A stretch of DNA of 64,000 nucleotides from Nocardioides agri (GCF_013778305.1 NZ_JACEIC010000002.1:3373669-3437668); one strand, 5' to 3'. Shown: positions 1-8,258, counted from the first letter of the stretch. The notes: generated by a model from the sequence alone, not told the origin. Numbers and translations: made by a program.

Positions 1-622
1 GGTGCGTGGCCGTGTCGAGCACCACGGCGATCTCGTCGTCGGGGGTGCCCAGGTCGGCGTACCTCAGGTGCTCCATGTCCGGCCGCGCCTCGACCATGTG
101 GGCGACCCAGCGGTCCATCAGGCTGCGGGGGAGCGCCTGCAGGTAGGCGGGGACGCCGCGCTCGCCCGCGACGCCCACCGCCGCGTCGCGGATCCGGGCG
201 TGGTCGCGGTGGCCGTCGGCGGCGTCGAGGCTGACCACGACGTCGGGATCCACCTCGTCGGCGACGGCGCGCAGCGCGGCGGCCACGGTGGCCGGGTCGG
301 CCGCGCACAGCGACCCGGCCGGCGGCCCCTCGGACATGCCGGAGTCGGCGAAGTCCAGCAGCTCCAGCCGGGCGACGCCGAGCAGGCCCGCCGCCTCGCG
401 CAGCTCCTCCTCGCGCACCTCGGCGAGCGAGCGGCCGTCGAGGTCGACGCCCGGCGCCGGCTCCCCGGCCTCGCCGCGGGTCGCGCAGACGACCGTGGTC
501 GCCCAGCCGGCGGCCGCGGCGGCGAGCAGCAGCGACCCGCAGCCGAACGTCTCGTCGTCCGGGTGGGCGACAGCGAGCAGCAGGCGCGGCGGCTCGTGCC
601 GCGGCGTCAGTCCCGGGAGCAC
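1..622 (-). CDS. PIG-L family deacetylase, 3' end outside window
   Basis: LmbE/PIG-L zinc deacetylases remove acetyl groups from N-acetylglucosamine-type substrates (mycothiol-type metabolism or detoxification in actinobacteria). The AHPDDE metal-binding motif lies at residues 19-24 from a GTG start at 622, after a short leader and followed by a hydrophobic strand and a G-C-G stretch typical of the family. A later DGHRDHARIRDA segment supplies the second histidine motif. The gene runs off the left edge, so the C-terminus is unseen. It overlaps by 16 bases the small gene at 607-756, and both diverge from the PadR regulator, so PadR control is likely. The substrate is not predictable from sequence. 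Confidence 0.85.
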   Translation of the reverse strand, partial: MLPGLTPRHEPPRLLLAVAHPDDETFGCGSLLLAAAAAGWATTVVCATRGEAGEPAPGVDLDGRSLAEVREEELREAAGLLGVARLELLDFADSGMSEGPPAGSLCAADPATVAAALRAVADEVDPDVVVSLDAADGHRDHARIRDAAVGVAGERGVPAYLQALPRSLMDRWVAHMVEARPDMEHLRYADLGTPDDEIAVVLDTATH

Positions 623-756
623 GACCGCTCCTCGGAGACGGCGAGCCAGGTCAGCGGGCGCCGGGTCGGCCGGTGCCGGGTGTGCAGGGCGGCCGCGACG
701 CGGCGCCAGGCCTCGTCGAGCTGCCGGCGGGACGGGAGGTCGTGCGTGGGGTTCAT
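607..756 (-). CDS. small basic protein (49 aa) upstream of PIG-L deacetylase
   Basis: Unrecognised 49-residue Arg-rich protein starting MNPTHDLPSRRQLDEAW. A good ribosome-binding site (GAGGGAG) sits 6 bases before the ATG at 756. Its 3' end overlaps the GTG start of the PIG-L gene, suggesting translational coupling. It has no membrane segment or cysteine motif. The central part could form one amphipathic helix (QLDEAWRRVAAALHTRH). It is divergent from padR across a palindromic operator. It could be a real small partner protein or a leader peptide; the RBS and overlap favour translation, but no function is proposed. Confidence 0.45.
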   Translation of the reverse strand: MNPTHDLPSRRQLDEAWRRVAAALHTRHRPTRRPLTWLAVSEERSCSRD

Positions 757-773
757 CGGGGGCTCCCTCGTCC

Positions 774-815
774 GATACTGCCTTGTGCAGTATCTCCGCC
801 CAGTAGTAGATACTG
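774..815. promoter_or_regulatory. probable PadR operator in divergent promoter region
   Basis: A perfect inverted repeat GATACTG (774-780) and CAGTATC (788-794), separated by 7 bases, is followed by a third GATACTG half-site at 809-815. It lies between the divergent padR (start 844) and the small gene/PIG-L operon (start 756). PadR proteins commonly repress their own gene and the adjacent divergent gene from such sites; assignment to this PadR is inference from position. Confidence 0.6.
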
Positions 816-843
816 CCCAGGTCAGTGTGTCAAGATGCGCGGC

Positions 844-1401
844 ATGACGACCACCAGCTACGCGCTGCTCGGCCTGCTGGCGCTGCAGCCCTGGACGACG
901 TACGAGCTGGCGCAGCAGGTGCGGCGCAGCCTCAGCTGGTTCTGGCCGCGCACCGAGCGCAAGCTGTACGACGAGCCCAAGCGGCTGGTCGCCGCGGGGT
1001 ACGCGACGGCGCGCGAGGAGTTCACCGGCCGTCGCAAGCGGACCGTCTACGAGATCACCCCCGCGGGCCGCGCCGCCCTGCGCGCCTGGCTCGCCGAGCC
1101 GTCGGCGCCGCCGAGCCGCGAGGACGAGGCCATGGTCCGGGTCTTCTTCGCCGACGGCGGCGACCTCGACGCCCTGCGCGCGACGCTCGCCGCGATGGAG
1201 GAGGGCGCCCGCGGACGTCTCGCCCAGCTCACCGCGATGGAGCAGGGCGCCTACCCCTTCCCGCAGCGACGGCACATCAGCGAGCTCGCGATGCGGCTCC
1301 AGCAGGACCAGGAGCGGACCACGATCACGTGGGCCGCCTGGGCGCGTGCCGAGGTGGACGGCTGGCACGCCACCGACGATCCCAGACGGGTCCCGCAGTG
1401 A
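844..1401 (+). CDS. PadR family transcriptional regulator
   Basis: The product (185 aa) has an N-terminal winged helix (residues 1-85: SYALLGLLALQPWTTYELAQQ, then a KLYDEPKRLVAAGYA recognition region and the KRTVYEITPAGRAALRAWL wing). It continues with the charged, coiled-coil-prone C-terminal dimerisation domain typical of the longer PadR subfamily. The phenolic-acid sensing of the founding PadR should not be assumed. ATG 844 is chosen because MTTTSYALLGLL matches usual PadR starts; an in-frame ATG at 835 is the alternative. It is divergent from the PIG-L operon, with the palindromic site 774-815 between, consistent with autoregulation and control of the deacetylase. Confidence 0.85.
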   Translation: MTTTSYALLGLLALQPWTTYELAQQVRRSLSWFWPRTERKLYDEPKRLVAAGYATAREEFTGRRKRTVYEITPAGRAALRAWLAEPSAPPSREDEAMVRVFFADGGDLDALRATLAAMEEGARGRLAQLTAMEQGAYPFPQRRHISELAMRLQQDQERTTITWAAWARAEVDGWHATDDPRRVPQ

Positions 1402-1403
1402 CG

Positions 1404-1409
1404 TAGGCT
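1404..1409 (+). promoter_or_regulatory. -10 element TAGGCT, probable leaderless promoter
   Basis: TAGGCT ends 8 bases before the GTG start at 1418. With normal -10 to start-site spacing, transcription would begin at or next to the start codon, and no Shine-Dalgarno sequence is visible. This is an inferred leaderless mRNA for the DUF3039/helicase pair. Confidence 0.5.
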
Positions 1410-1417
1410 TGTCGTTC

Positions 1418-1690
1418 GTGACCACCATCGGCTTCTCGACAGACACGGACGTCCGTGAGGACCGCCGTACCGTCCCGACCGACGAGGGTGACCACGAGCG
1501 CTTCTCCCACTACGTCGAGAAGGACAAGCTCACCGAGGCGATGGTGATGGGCACCCCGGTCGTCGCCCTCTGCGGGAAGGTCTGGGTGCCGAGCCGCGCG
1601 CCGGAGAAGTTCCCGGTCTGCCCGGAGTGCAAGGAAGTCTGGGAGTCGCTGCGCGAAGACGGCGGCAACAGCAGCGGTCCCGCCGAGTGA
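1418..1690 (+). CDS. DUF3039 domain protein
   Basis: A 90-residue actinobacterial protein of unknown function. The N-terminus is acidic and probably flexible. The conserved core (about residues 28-78) contains DHERFSHYVEKDKL, ALCGKVWVP and FPVCPECKEVWE. The single Cys in ALCGK together with CPEC resembles part of a small zinc site. The GTG start is 8 bases after a -10 box, consistent with a leaderless transcript. Its TGA overlaps the GTG of the downstream helicase gene (GTGA), so the two are probably made together. Family assignment is by recognition of the core; no biochemical role is known to me. Confidence 0.8.
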   Translation: MTTIGFSTDTDVREDRRTVPTDEGDHERFSHYVEKDKLTEAMVMGTPVVALCGKVWVPSRAPEKFPVCPECKEVWESLREDGGNSSGPAE

Positions 1691-3477
1691 CGGGCCGGCC
1701 CGAGGCCGCCCCCCAGCCGAACGTGCTCAGCCCCGCGTGGCCTGAGCGCGCCGCCTGGGGCACCGCGCCCTCCCTGCGCGCCTGGCAGGCCGCTGCGATG
1801 AAGAAGTACTTCGACACCAGCCCGCGCGACTTCCTCGCGGTCGCCACGCCCGGTGCCGGCAAGACGACGTTCGCCCTCTCGGTCGCGGCCGAGCTCCTCG
1901 GCCGACGGATGGTCGACCGGATCACGATCGTGGCGCCGACCGAGCACCTCAAGCTCCAGTGGGCCGAGGCGGCCGCCCGCGCCGGCATCCCGATCGACCC
2001 GACGTACTCGGCGGGCAAGGGCAAGACCTCGCAGGACTTCGTCGGCGTCGCGGTCACCTACGCCGGCGTGGCCGTCAACCCGCTCGCGATGCGGATCCGC
2101 ACGGAGCGCTTCAAGACCCTGGTGATCCTCGACGAGGTCCACCACGCCGGTGACGCGCTGTCGTGGGGCGAGGGCGTCCGCGAGGCGTTCGAGCCGGCAG
2201 CCCGGCGCCTGGCGCTGACCGGTACGCCGTTCCGCTCGGACATCAACCCGATCCCGTTCGTCACCTACGCGCCGGGCGACGACGGCACGCCGACGTCGGT
2301 GGCCGACTACGCGTACGGCTACGCGCACGCGCTGGCCGATCACGTCGTCCGCCCGGTGCTCTTCCTGGCCTACTCCGGCGACATGCAGTGGCGCACCCGG
2401 GCCGGCGACGAGATCACCGCCCGGCTGGGCGAGCCGCTCACCAAGGACATGACCTCCCAGGCGCTGCGCACTGCGCTCGACCCGAAGGGGTCGTGGATGC
2501 CGTCGGTGCTCACCGCGGCCGACATGCGCCTCGACGAGGTGCGCCGGCACGTCCCCGACGCGGGTGGCCTGGTGATCGCGACCGATCAGGACTCGGCTCG
2601 CGCGTACGCCAAGCTGCTGCGCCAGATCGCCGGCGAGCCCGCGACCGTCGTGCTGTCCGACGAGAAGGCGGCGTCGAAGAAGATCTCGGCCTTCAGCGAG
2701 GGCGACCAGCGCTGGATGGTCGCCGTGCGGATGGTGTCCGAGGGCGTCGACGTCCCGCGGCTCGCCGTCGGCGTCTACGCCACGACCACCTCGACGCCAC
2801 TGTTCTTCGCCCAGGCCGTCGGCCGCTTCGTGCGCGCCCGGACCCGCGGCGAGACCGCGTCGGTCTTCCTGCCGTCGGTGCCGAACCTGCTCGGCTTCGC
2901 CTCCGAGATGGAGGTCCAGCGCGACCACGTGCTGAAGCGCAGGGTCAACGACGAGGGCGACATCTTCGCGGCCGAGCAGGAGCTGCTCGACCAGGCCAAC
3001 GCGAGCGACGCCGCCTCCGACGACCTGCTCGGATCCTTCGAGGCGATCGGCTCGGAGGCACGCTTCGACCGGGTGCTCTACGACGGTGGCGAGTTCGGCC
3101 ACGCGGGCGAGGTGCACGTCGGGTCGGAGGAGGAGATGGACTTCCTCGGCATCCCGGGCCTGCTCGAGCCCGACCAGGTCCGCGAGCTGCTGCAGACGCG
3201 GCAGAGCGAGCGGGCCAAGAAGCAGCGGAGCACCCGCCGCTCACCCGAGCCCGACACGGTCGCCGAGGTCTCGGCGCACGAGCAGCTCGCCGTGCTGCGC
3301 CGCGAGCTCAACGGCCTGGTCGCCGCCTGGCACCACCGGACCGGCCAGGCGCACGGGATCACCCACGCCGCGCTGCGCAAGGAGTGCGGCGGCCCGGCCG
3401 CGGCCGTCGCCACGGCCGAGCAGCTGCACGCCCGGATCGACCGGATCCGGGAGTGGGCGACCCGCAGGTCGTCCTAG
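1687..3477 (+). CDS. DEAD/DEAH-box (SF2) helicase
   Basis: A 596-residue superfamily-2 ATPase. Walker A is TPGAGKTTF (GAGKT at residues 56-60), the Walker B/DEAH-type box is DEVHH (149-153), motif III is ALTGTPFRSD, and the C-terminal RecA lobe carries MVSEGVDVPRL and the motif VI-like QAVGRFVRARTRG. This architecture is common to actinobacterial stand-alone helicases related to the XPB/UvrB-like group. DNA repair or remodelling is plausible, but the substrate is unknown. The GTG start overlaps the DUF3039 stop. The last 130 residues are charged and probably helical. No nuclease domain is visible. Confidence 0.9.
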   Translation: MTGRPEAAPQPNVLSPAWPERAAWGTAPSLRAWQAAAMKKYFDTSPRDFLAVATPGAGKTTFALSVAAELLGRRMVDRITIVAPTEHLKLQWAEAAARAGIPIDPTYSAGKGKTSQDFVGVAVTYAGVAVNPLAMRIRTERFKTLVILDEVHHAGDALSWGEGVREAFEPAARRLALTGTPFRSDINPIPFVTYAPGDDGTPTSVADYAYGYAHALADHVVRPVLFLAYSGDMQWRTRAGDEITARLGEPLTKDMTSQALRTALDPKGSWMPSVLTAADMRLDEVRRHVPDAGGLVIATDQDSARAYAKLLRQIAGEPATVVLSDEKAASKKISAFSEGDQRWMVAVRMVSEGVDVPRLAVGVYATTTSTPLFFAQAVGRFVRARTRGETASVFLPSVPNLLGFASEMEVQRDHVLKRRVNDEGDIFAAEQELLDQANASDAASDDLLGSFEAIGSEARFDRVLYDGGEFGHAGEVHVGSEEEMDFLGIPGLLEPDQVRELLQTRQSERAKKQRSTRRSPEPDTVAEVSAHEQLAVLRRELNGLVAAWHHRTGQAHGITHAALRKECGGPAAAVATAEQLHARIDRIREWATRRSS

Positions 3478-3484
3478 GCTTCTC

Positions 3485-3490
3485 TAGGCT
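3485..3490 (+). promoter_or_regulatory. -10 element TAGGCT upstream of IclR gene
   Basis: The sequence TAGGCT occurs at 3475-3480 and again at 3485-3490. The second ends 6 bases before the GTG at 3497, giving a probable leaderless transcript. The tandem duplication could provide two alternative start sites. Confidence 0.45.
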
Positions 3491-3496
3491 CAGGAC

Positions 3497-4141
3497 GTGG
3501 CCGGTGAGATCTCCCAGACCCTGGACCGCGGACTGCGCGTCCTCGACGTGCTCGCCGCGACGCCCGACGGGCTGACGATGACCGAGCTGGCCGCCCGGCT
3601 CGAGGTCAACCGCACCGTCGTTCACCGCCTGGTCGGCACCCTCGAGCGGCACGCGTTGGTACGCCGCGACGCGCGGGGGCGGCTCCGCGTCGGCCTCGGC
3701 GTGCTCCGCCTCGGGGCGTCGGTGCAGCCGGTGCTGCGCGAGGTCGCCACGCCGGTGCTGCGGCACCTCGCCGAGGCGGTCGGCTGCACCGCGCACCTGA
3801 CGGTCGCGGACGGTGAGGAGGCGCTCGCGCTGGTCGTCGTCGAGCCGTCGTGGACTGACTTCCACGTCGGCTACCGGGTCGGCTCGCGCCACCCGCTCGC
3901 GCAGGGCGCCGCCGGGCGCGCGATCCTCCTCGGTCGGGCCGCCGACCCCACGCCGTACGTCGTGACCGTCGGTGAGCTGCAGAGCGGCGCCCGCGGCCTG
4001 GCCGCGCCGGTGCGCGACGTGCCCGGGCTCGAGGCGAGCGTCGGCATCGTCACCCTGGACTCGGGGCTCGACGAGGCGGCCGCCGGGCCGCAGGTGCAGC
4101 GCGCCGCCGCCGACCTCGCGAGCCGCCTCGCGTCGGCGTAG
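3497..4141 (+). CDS. IclR family transcriptional regulator
   Basis: The N-terminal winged helix (SQTLDRGLRVLDVLAATPDGLTMTELAARLEVNRTVVHRLVGTLERHALVRRD, residues 5-58) is a clear IclR DNA-binding domain. It is followed by an effector-binding domain containing GSRHPLAQGAAGRAIL. At 214 residues it is somewhat shorter than usual (about 250), because the C-terminal effector domain is abbreviated. It is convergent with the Lrp gene and 0.6 kb from hppD, so a role in aromatic amino acid catabolism is possible but unproven. The effector cannot be deduced. Confidence 0.88.
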   Translation: MAGEISQTLDRGLRVLDVLAATPDGLTMTELAARLEVNRTVVHRLVGTLERHALVRRDARGRLRVGLGVLRLGASVQPVLREVATPVLRHLAEAVGCTAHLTVADGEEALALVVVEPSWTDFHVGYRVGSRHPLAQGAAGRAILLGRAADPTPYVVTVGELQSGARGLAAPVRDVPGLEASVGIVTLDSGLDEAAAGPQVQRAAADLASRLASA

Positions 4142-4159
4142 GTCGAGTCGCCCAGCAGC

Positions 4160-4639
4160 TCAGCCGTGCTGCACGGTCTCCTGCGCCAGCGGCCGTACCC
4201 GGTACGGCACCTGCGTGGCGAGCGCGATCACCGTGGAGGAGCGCACGATGGCGGGGTTCTCCAGCACCCGGTCGATCACCCGCTGGAGGTCGGTGTTGGA
4301 GCGGGCGACCACGCGCGCCCACATGTCGCCGGCGCCGGTGATCGTGTGCGCCTCGAGCACCTCGGGGATCTCGGCGAGGTGGGCGGCGACGGTGTCGTGG
4401 CCGCCGCCCGCGGCCGGCTCCTGCCGGATCTCCAGGGTCAGGAACGCGGTCACCGGGTAGCCGAGGGCCTCGGGGGAGAGGTCCGGCCCCCAGCCGGTGA
4501 TCACCCCGCTGGCGGCGAGCTTGTCGAGCCGCGCCTGCACGGTGCCGCGGGCGACCCCGAGCCGGCGGGACGCCTCGAGCACCCCCACCCGCGGGTCGGT
4601 GGCGAACAGGTCGATCAACCTGCCGTCCAGGTCGTCCAT
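4160..4639 (-). CDS. Lrp/AsnC family transcriptional regulator
   Basis: A 159-residue protein. The N-terminal HTH (MDDLDGRLIDLFATDPRVGVLEASRRLGVARGTVQARLDKL) is followed by the RAM/AsnC effector domain (VTAFLTLEIRQE ... EAHTITGAGDMWARVVARSNTDLQRVI). It is divergent from hppD, with GTTGCACA repeats in the shared 81-base spacer, the usual arrangement of an Lrp-type regulator controlling a neighbouring amino acid catabolic gene. A tyrosine- or phenylalanine-derived ligand is an attractive inference. The ATG at 4639 gives the canonical MDDLD start. Confidence 0.9.
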   Translation of the reverse strand: MDDLDGRLIDLFATDPRVGVLEASRRLGVARGTVQARLDKLAASGVITGWGPDLSPEALGYPVTAFLTLEIRQEPAAGGGHDTVAAHLAEIPEVLEAHTITGAGDMWARVVARSNTDLQRVIDRVLENPAIVRSSTVIALATQVPYRVRPLAQETVQHG

Positions 4640-4661
4640 CCCGCCTCCCAGCGCTGAGCAA

Positions 4662-4695
4662 GTTGCACAACGAATCCACGTACTGTTGCACACAA
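4662..4695. promoter_or_regulatory. direct GTTGCACA repeats, probable Lrp site / hppD promoter
   Basis: GTTGCACAA (4662-4670) and GTTGCACACAA (4685-4695) are direct repeats 23 bases apart, about two helical turns. The first continues to GTTGCACAAC, whose GTTG and CAAC ends are complementary. They lie between the divergent Lrp gene and hppD. TACTGT at 4681 is a possible -10 for hppD. Binding by the adjacent Lrp protein is inferred. Confidence 0.5.
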
Positions 4696-4720
4696 TGTCG
4701 AGCACAGGGAGGCTTCGCCC

Positions 4721-5914
4721 ATGACGCTGACCCCTGACGAGCTCAAGGCCGACCTCACCCTCGAACAGCTCAAGGAGCTGGTCGGGCTCGTGGAGTACGA
4801 CGCCGCCAACGACCCTTTCCCGGTCATCGCGCTGGACGCCGTGTGCTTCGTGGTCGGCAACGCCACCCAGACGGCGACCTTCTACCAGCTCGCGCTCGGC
4901 ATGGAACTCGAGGCCTACCGCGGCCCGGAGAACGGCTGCCGCGACTCGAAGGCCTACGTGCTGCGCTCGGGCAGTGCGCGGTTCGTCTTCGTCGGCGGCG
5001 TCACCCCGGACAGCCCCGTGCTCGACCACCATCGCAAGCACGGCGATGGCGTCGTCGACCTCGTGCTCGAGGTGCCCGATGTCGACAAGTGCATCGAGCA
5101 CGCGCGGGCGATGGGGGCCGAGATCGTCGACGAGCCCTACGACATGACCGACGAGCACGGCACCGTCCGCCGCGCGTCGATCGCGACGTACGGCGAGACC
5201 CTCCACACCCTGGTCGACCGCTCGAAGTACGACGGGCCCTACCTGCCCGGATACGTCGCCGCGACCACGAAGGTGGCCCGCCGCGAGGGCCACCCGAAGC
5301 GTCTCTTCCAGGCCGTCGACCACTGCGTCGGCAACGTCGAGCTCGGCCGGATGGACGAGTGGGTGACCTTCTACAACAAGGTCCTCGGCTTCACGAACAT
5401 GGCGGAGTTCATCGGCGACGACATCGCCACCGACTACTCCGCGCTGATGTCGAAGGTCGTCGCGAGCGGCAACCACCGGGTCAAGTTCCCGCTCAACGAG
5501 CCGGCGATCGCGAAGAAGAAGTCGCAGATCGACGAGTACCTCGAGTTCTACGACGGCGCCGGGTGCCAGCACATCGCGCTCGCCACCAACGACATCCTGC
5601 GCAGCGTCGACATCCTGCGCGACAACGGCATCGAGTTCCTCGACACCCCGGACTCCTACTACGACGACCCCGAGCTGCGCGCCCGGATCGGCGAGGTGCG
5701 GGTGCCGATCGAGGAGCTGAAGAAGCGCAAGATCCTCGTCGACCGCGACGAGGACGGCTACCTCCTGCAGATCTTCACCAAGCCGATGGGCGACCGGCCG
5801 ACGGTCTTCTACGAGTTCATCGAGCGGCACGGCTCGCTGGGCTTCGGCAAGGGCAACTTCAAGGCGCTCTTCGAGGCCATCGAGCGCGAGCAGGAGCGCC
5901 GCGGCAACCTCTGA
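4721..5914 (+). CDS. hppD: 4-hydroxyphenylpyruvate dioxygenase
   Basis: This non-haem Fe(II) enzyme converts 4-hydroxyphenylpyruvate to homogentisate in tyrosine catabolism. The product has 397 residues, within the family range, and two vicinal-oxygen-chelate domains. The three iron ligands are visible: His201 (FQAVDHCVGNVE), His284 (GCQHIALATNDI) and Glu365 (TVFYEFIERHG). The C-terminal GFGKGNFKALFEAIEREQ helix that covers the active site is present. It has its own promoter region with GTTGCACA repeats shared with the divergent Lrp regulator. No other homogentisate-pathway gene is adjacent. Confidence 0.97.
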   Translation: MTLTPDELKADLTLEQLKELVGLVEYDAANDPFPVIALDAVCFVVGNATQTATFYQLALGMELEAYRGPENGCRDSKAYVLRSGSARFVFVGGVTPDSPVLDHHRKHGDGVVDLVLEVPDVDKCIEHARAMGAEIVDEPYDMTDEHGTVRRASIATYGETLHTLVDRSKYDGPYLPGYVAATTKVARREGHPKRLFQAVDHCVGNVELGRMDEWVTFYNKVLGFTNMAEFIGDDIATDYSALMSKVVASGNHRVKFPLNEPAIAKKKSQIDEYLEFYDGAGCQHIALATNDILRSVDILRDNGIEFLDTPDSYYDDPELRARIGEVRVPIEELKKRKILVDRDEDGYLLQIFTKPMGDRPTVFYEFIERHGSLGFGKGNFKALFEAIEREQERRGNL

Positions 5915-5916
5915 GC

Positions 5917-6585
5917 TCAGGAGGCGAGGAAGCGGGCGTCGACGGTCGCCGAGACCGCGATGTCCTCGGGGGTCAGCACCAGCCCGCCCGCGGCCTCGCC
6001 TCCGCCGGCCCGCGCGTACGCCACCGGCCCCGCGCCACCACCGCCGTGCACCTGGTCGCCGAGCATCCCCGGGTCGGCGAGAGCCACGCACCGCAACTCG
6101 GTCAGGCCGAGCGCCGCGGCGTACGCCGCGGCCTTGGTGCGCGCCTCCTCGACCGCTCGGGCGCGGACGTCGCCCACGGCGGCCGCCTGCGTCGCCTCGG
6201 TCAGCGCCCACTCGATGCCGTCGACGCGGACGCCGGGGTAGGTCGCGGCCCGCTCCACCCACCGGGCGAGCTCCTCGAAGTCGCGGAACTTCGCCCGCGT
6301 GCTCGTGAGCGCGTGGTGGACGAGCGGCCGCTGGTCGCCCTTGTCGTTGAAGGGCCGTTGCGACCACACCCGGATCCGGTCGCTCGCCCACCAGGTCACC
6401 GGCCCGCGCTCGGGGTCGTGCCGGTCGACGATGCCGGCGACCAGCGCGGCCGTGCCCTGCGTGGTCCGGGCGACGACCGGCGCCTGGTCGGGCCCCTCGA
6501 AGCCCACGGCCACGGTCACCGTCGCCCGCTCCGCGGGGTGGAAGGCGTCGTAGCTGCCCTGGACGGTGATCACGGTCTCCGGCAT
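5917..6585 (-). CDS. SIMPL domain protein (DUF541)
   Basis: A 222-residue protein starting MPETVITVQGSYDAFHPAERATVTVAVGFEG, the N-terminal strand pattern of the SIMPL/DUF541 family. The helical ARAVEEARTKAAAYAAALGL segment and the closing PEDIAVSATVDARF strand are also typical. No signal peptide is seen, so it appears cytoplasmic, unlike the exported relatives of Gram-negative bacteria. It is convergent with hppD, 2 bases from its stop. Function is unknown; members have been linked to oxidative stress or signalling. Confidence 0.8.
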   Translation of the reverse strand: MPETVITVQGSYDAFHPAERATVTVAVGFEGPDQAPVVARTTQGTAALVAGIVDRHDPERGPVTWWASDRIRVWSQRPFNDKGDQRPLVHHALTSTRAKFRDFEELARWVERAATYPGVRVDGIEWALTEATQAAAVGDVRARAVEEARTKAAAYAAALGLTELRCVALADPGMLGDQVHGGGGAGPVAYARAGGGEAAGGLVLTPEDIAVSATVDARFLAS

Positions 6586-6597
6586 GACCCGAGTGTG

Positions 6598-7818
6598 TCA
6601 GGCCAGGTCGCCGACCAGCTCCGCCTCGGCCTCAGCCGGTGAGTGCGCGGACGGTGCGGAGCGCAGCGCGCGGCCGATCGTCACGGCACCGAGGGCCAGG
6701 ATGACCACGCCCACGCCGACAGCGATCGCGCCGAACCAGAACGGCGCGTGCACGCCGACGTGCTCGGCGAGCTTGAGCGCGACGTACGGCCCGACGGCGC
6801 CGCCGGTGAACCGCACGAAGGAGTACGCCGCGGACGCGACCGGCCGCTCGACCGGAGCGGCACCCATGACGGCCTCGGTGACCAGGGTGTTGATGACGCC
6901 GAGGAAGGCGCCGGCCACGACGATGCAGGTGGCGATCGCCGCCTCGTGCTCGGTGAAGACGGCCATCGCGACCAGGTCGAGCCCGAAGAGGGTGAGCATC
7001 GTGAGCAGCGTCGGCAGCGTGCCGAAGAGCCGCTGCAGCCACGGCGCGACCAGCACCGAGGTGAGCGCGAGCAGCACGCCCCAGCCGAAGAACGTCCAGC
7101 CGATCTGCATGATGTCGAAGCTCGGCAGCGCGAAGGGACCGGCCGCCATCAGCGTGAAGAAGCCCAGGTTGTAGCAGATCGCGACCAGGGCGAGCAGCAG
7201 CAGCGCGGGGTGGCGCAGCGCGCGGAACGGGTCGGCGAGCGACGTACGACGTCCGGTCGGCGGCGTCGCCGGCAGGAAGATCGCGGTCGCGATGAGCGCG
7301 ATCGTCATCAGCACGGAGACGCCGAAGAACGGCCCGCGCCACGAGTGCTCGCCGAGCAGCCCGCCGACGAGCGGGCCGGACGCGATGCCGAGGCCGAGCG
7401 CGGCCTCGAAGAGGATGATCGCCTGCGCGACCGACCCCTTCGACGAGCTGACGATCGTCGCCAGGGCGGTCGCGACGAAGAGCGCGTTGCCCAGGCCCCA
7501 GCCGGCGCGGAAGCCGATGACCGCCTGCACGCTGTCGGACAGGCCGGCGAGGCCGGCGAAGACGATGATCAGCACCAGGCCGATGAGCAGCGTCCGCTTC
7601 GGTCCGATCCGGCTGGAGACCACGCCGGTCACGAGCATCGCGATGCCCATGATCGCCATGTAGCTGGTGAAGAGGAGCGAGACCTGGCTCGGCGTCGCCT
7701 CGAGCTGGACCGCGATCTCCTTGAGGATCGGGTCGACCAGGCCGATGCCCATGAACGCGATCACGCAGGCGAACGCGACCGCCCAGACGGCGCGCGGTTG
7801 CTTGAGGAGAGATGTCAC
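6598..7818 (-). CDS. MFS transporter (drug efflux type)
   Basis: A 406-residue membrane protein with about 12 hydrophobic segments. It begins after LLKQPRAVWAVAFACVIAFMGIGLVDPIL, with the loop 2-3 motif VVSSRIGPKRTLL and a drug:H+ antiporter-like GWGLGNALFVAT segment. Its GTG start (7818) overlaps the TGA of the upstream MarR gene (GTGA), so the pump and its likely repressor form one operon. A drug or toxic-metabolite efflux role is inferred from this pairing; the substrate is unknown. Confidence 0.88.
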   Translation of the reverse strand: MTSLLKQPRAVWAVAFACVIAFMGIGLVDPILKEIAVQLEATPSQVSLLFTSYMAIMGIAMLVTGVVSSRIGPKRTLLIGLVLIIVFAGLAGLSDSVQAVIGFRAGWGLGNALFVATALATIVSSSKGSVAQAIILFEAALGLGIASGPLVGGLLGEHSWRGPFFGVSVLMTIALIATAIFLPATPPTGRRTSLADPFRALRHPALLLLALVAICYNLGFFTLMAAGPFALPSFDIMQIGWTFFGWGVLLALTSVLVAPWLQRLFGTLPTLLTMLTLFGLDLVAMAVFTEHEAAIATCIVVAGAFLGVINTLVTEAVMGAAPVERPVASAAYSFVRFTGGAVGPYVALKLAEHVGVHAPFWFGAIAVGVGVVILALGAVTIGRALRSAPSAHSPAEAEAELVGDLA

Positions 7819-8249
7819 GTGTCGTTGCCTTCCTGGAGGATCCCCCGGAGCACGGCGACGGCCGTGGCGAGGTCCTCGGTGTCGAGGTCGGGATGAGCGG
7901 CGACGAGCTCGGCGACCCGTTCGCCGTGCCGGCGGCGCACCCGGCGGAGCTCGGTGCGACCCGCGTCGGTGAGGGTCACGACCGTGCTCCGGGCGTCGTC
8001 GGGGTTCGGTGCCTTGGTGGCCCAGCCCTGCTCGACGAGCTGCGCGACGGCGCTCGACATCGTCGGCTGCGAGCACCGGTCGAGCTCGGCGAGCCGGCTG
8101 ATGCCGACCGGGCCCTGCTCGTCGAGCAGCGACACGATCCGCACCTGGGCGGGCAGCTCGAGCTCCCGGCGTACGGCGCGCACGAGGCGCGCGGCGTGCA
8201 CGACGAGGTCGCTGGCGAGCTCGACGTCGGCGGGGGTGGATTCGGGCAC
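7815..8249 (-). CDS. MarR family transcriptional regulator
   Basis: A 144-residue winged-helix protein: the core is QVRIVSLLDEQGPVGISRLAELDRCSQPTMSSAVAQLVEQGWATKAPNPDDARSTVVTLTDAGR, with the DxRS wing signature of MarR proteins. It is the first gene of the operon with the MFS pump. A 23-base palindrome at 8259-8281 lies 9 bases upstream of the GTG start and is the obvious autoregulatory operator. It probably derepresses the pump when a small ligand binds. Confidence 0.92.
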   Translation of the reverse strand: MPESTPADVELASDLVVHAARLVRAVRRELELPAQVRIVSLLDEQGPVGISRLAELDRCSQPTMSSAVAQLVEQGWATKAPNPDDARSTVVTLTDAGRTELRRVRRRHGERVAELVAAHPDLDTEDLATAVAVLRGILQEGNDT

Positions 8250-8258
8250 GCCTCGATT

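Noticed and set aside
4160..6391. A very long open frame on the minus strand across hppD and the SIMPL gene
   Set aside because: Only its last 159 codons (Lrp) make sense. The remainder is an antisense shadow of hppD and reads as Arg/Gly/Pro-rich or Glu/Val-rich sequence, typical of GC-rich DNA.
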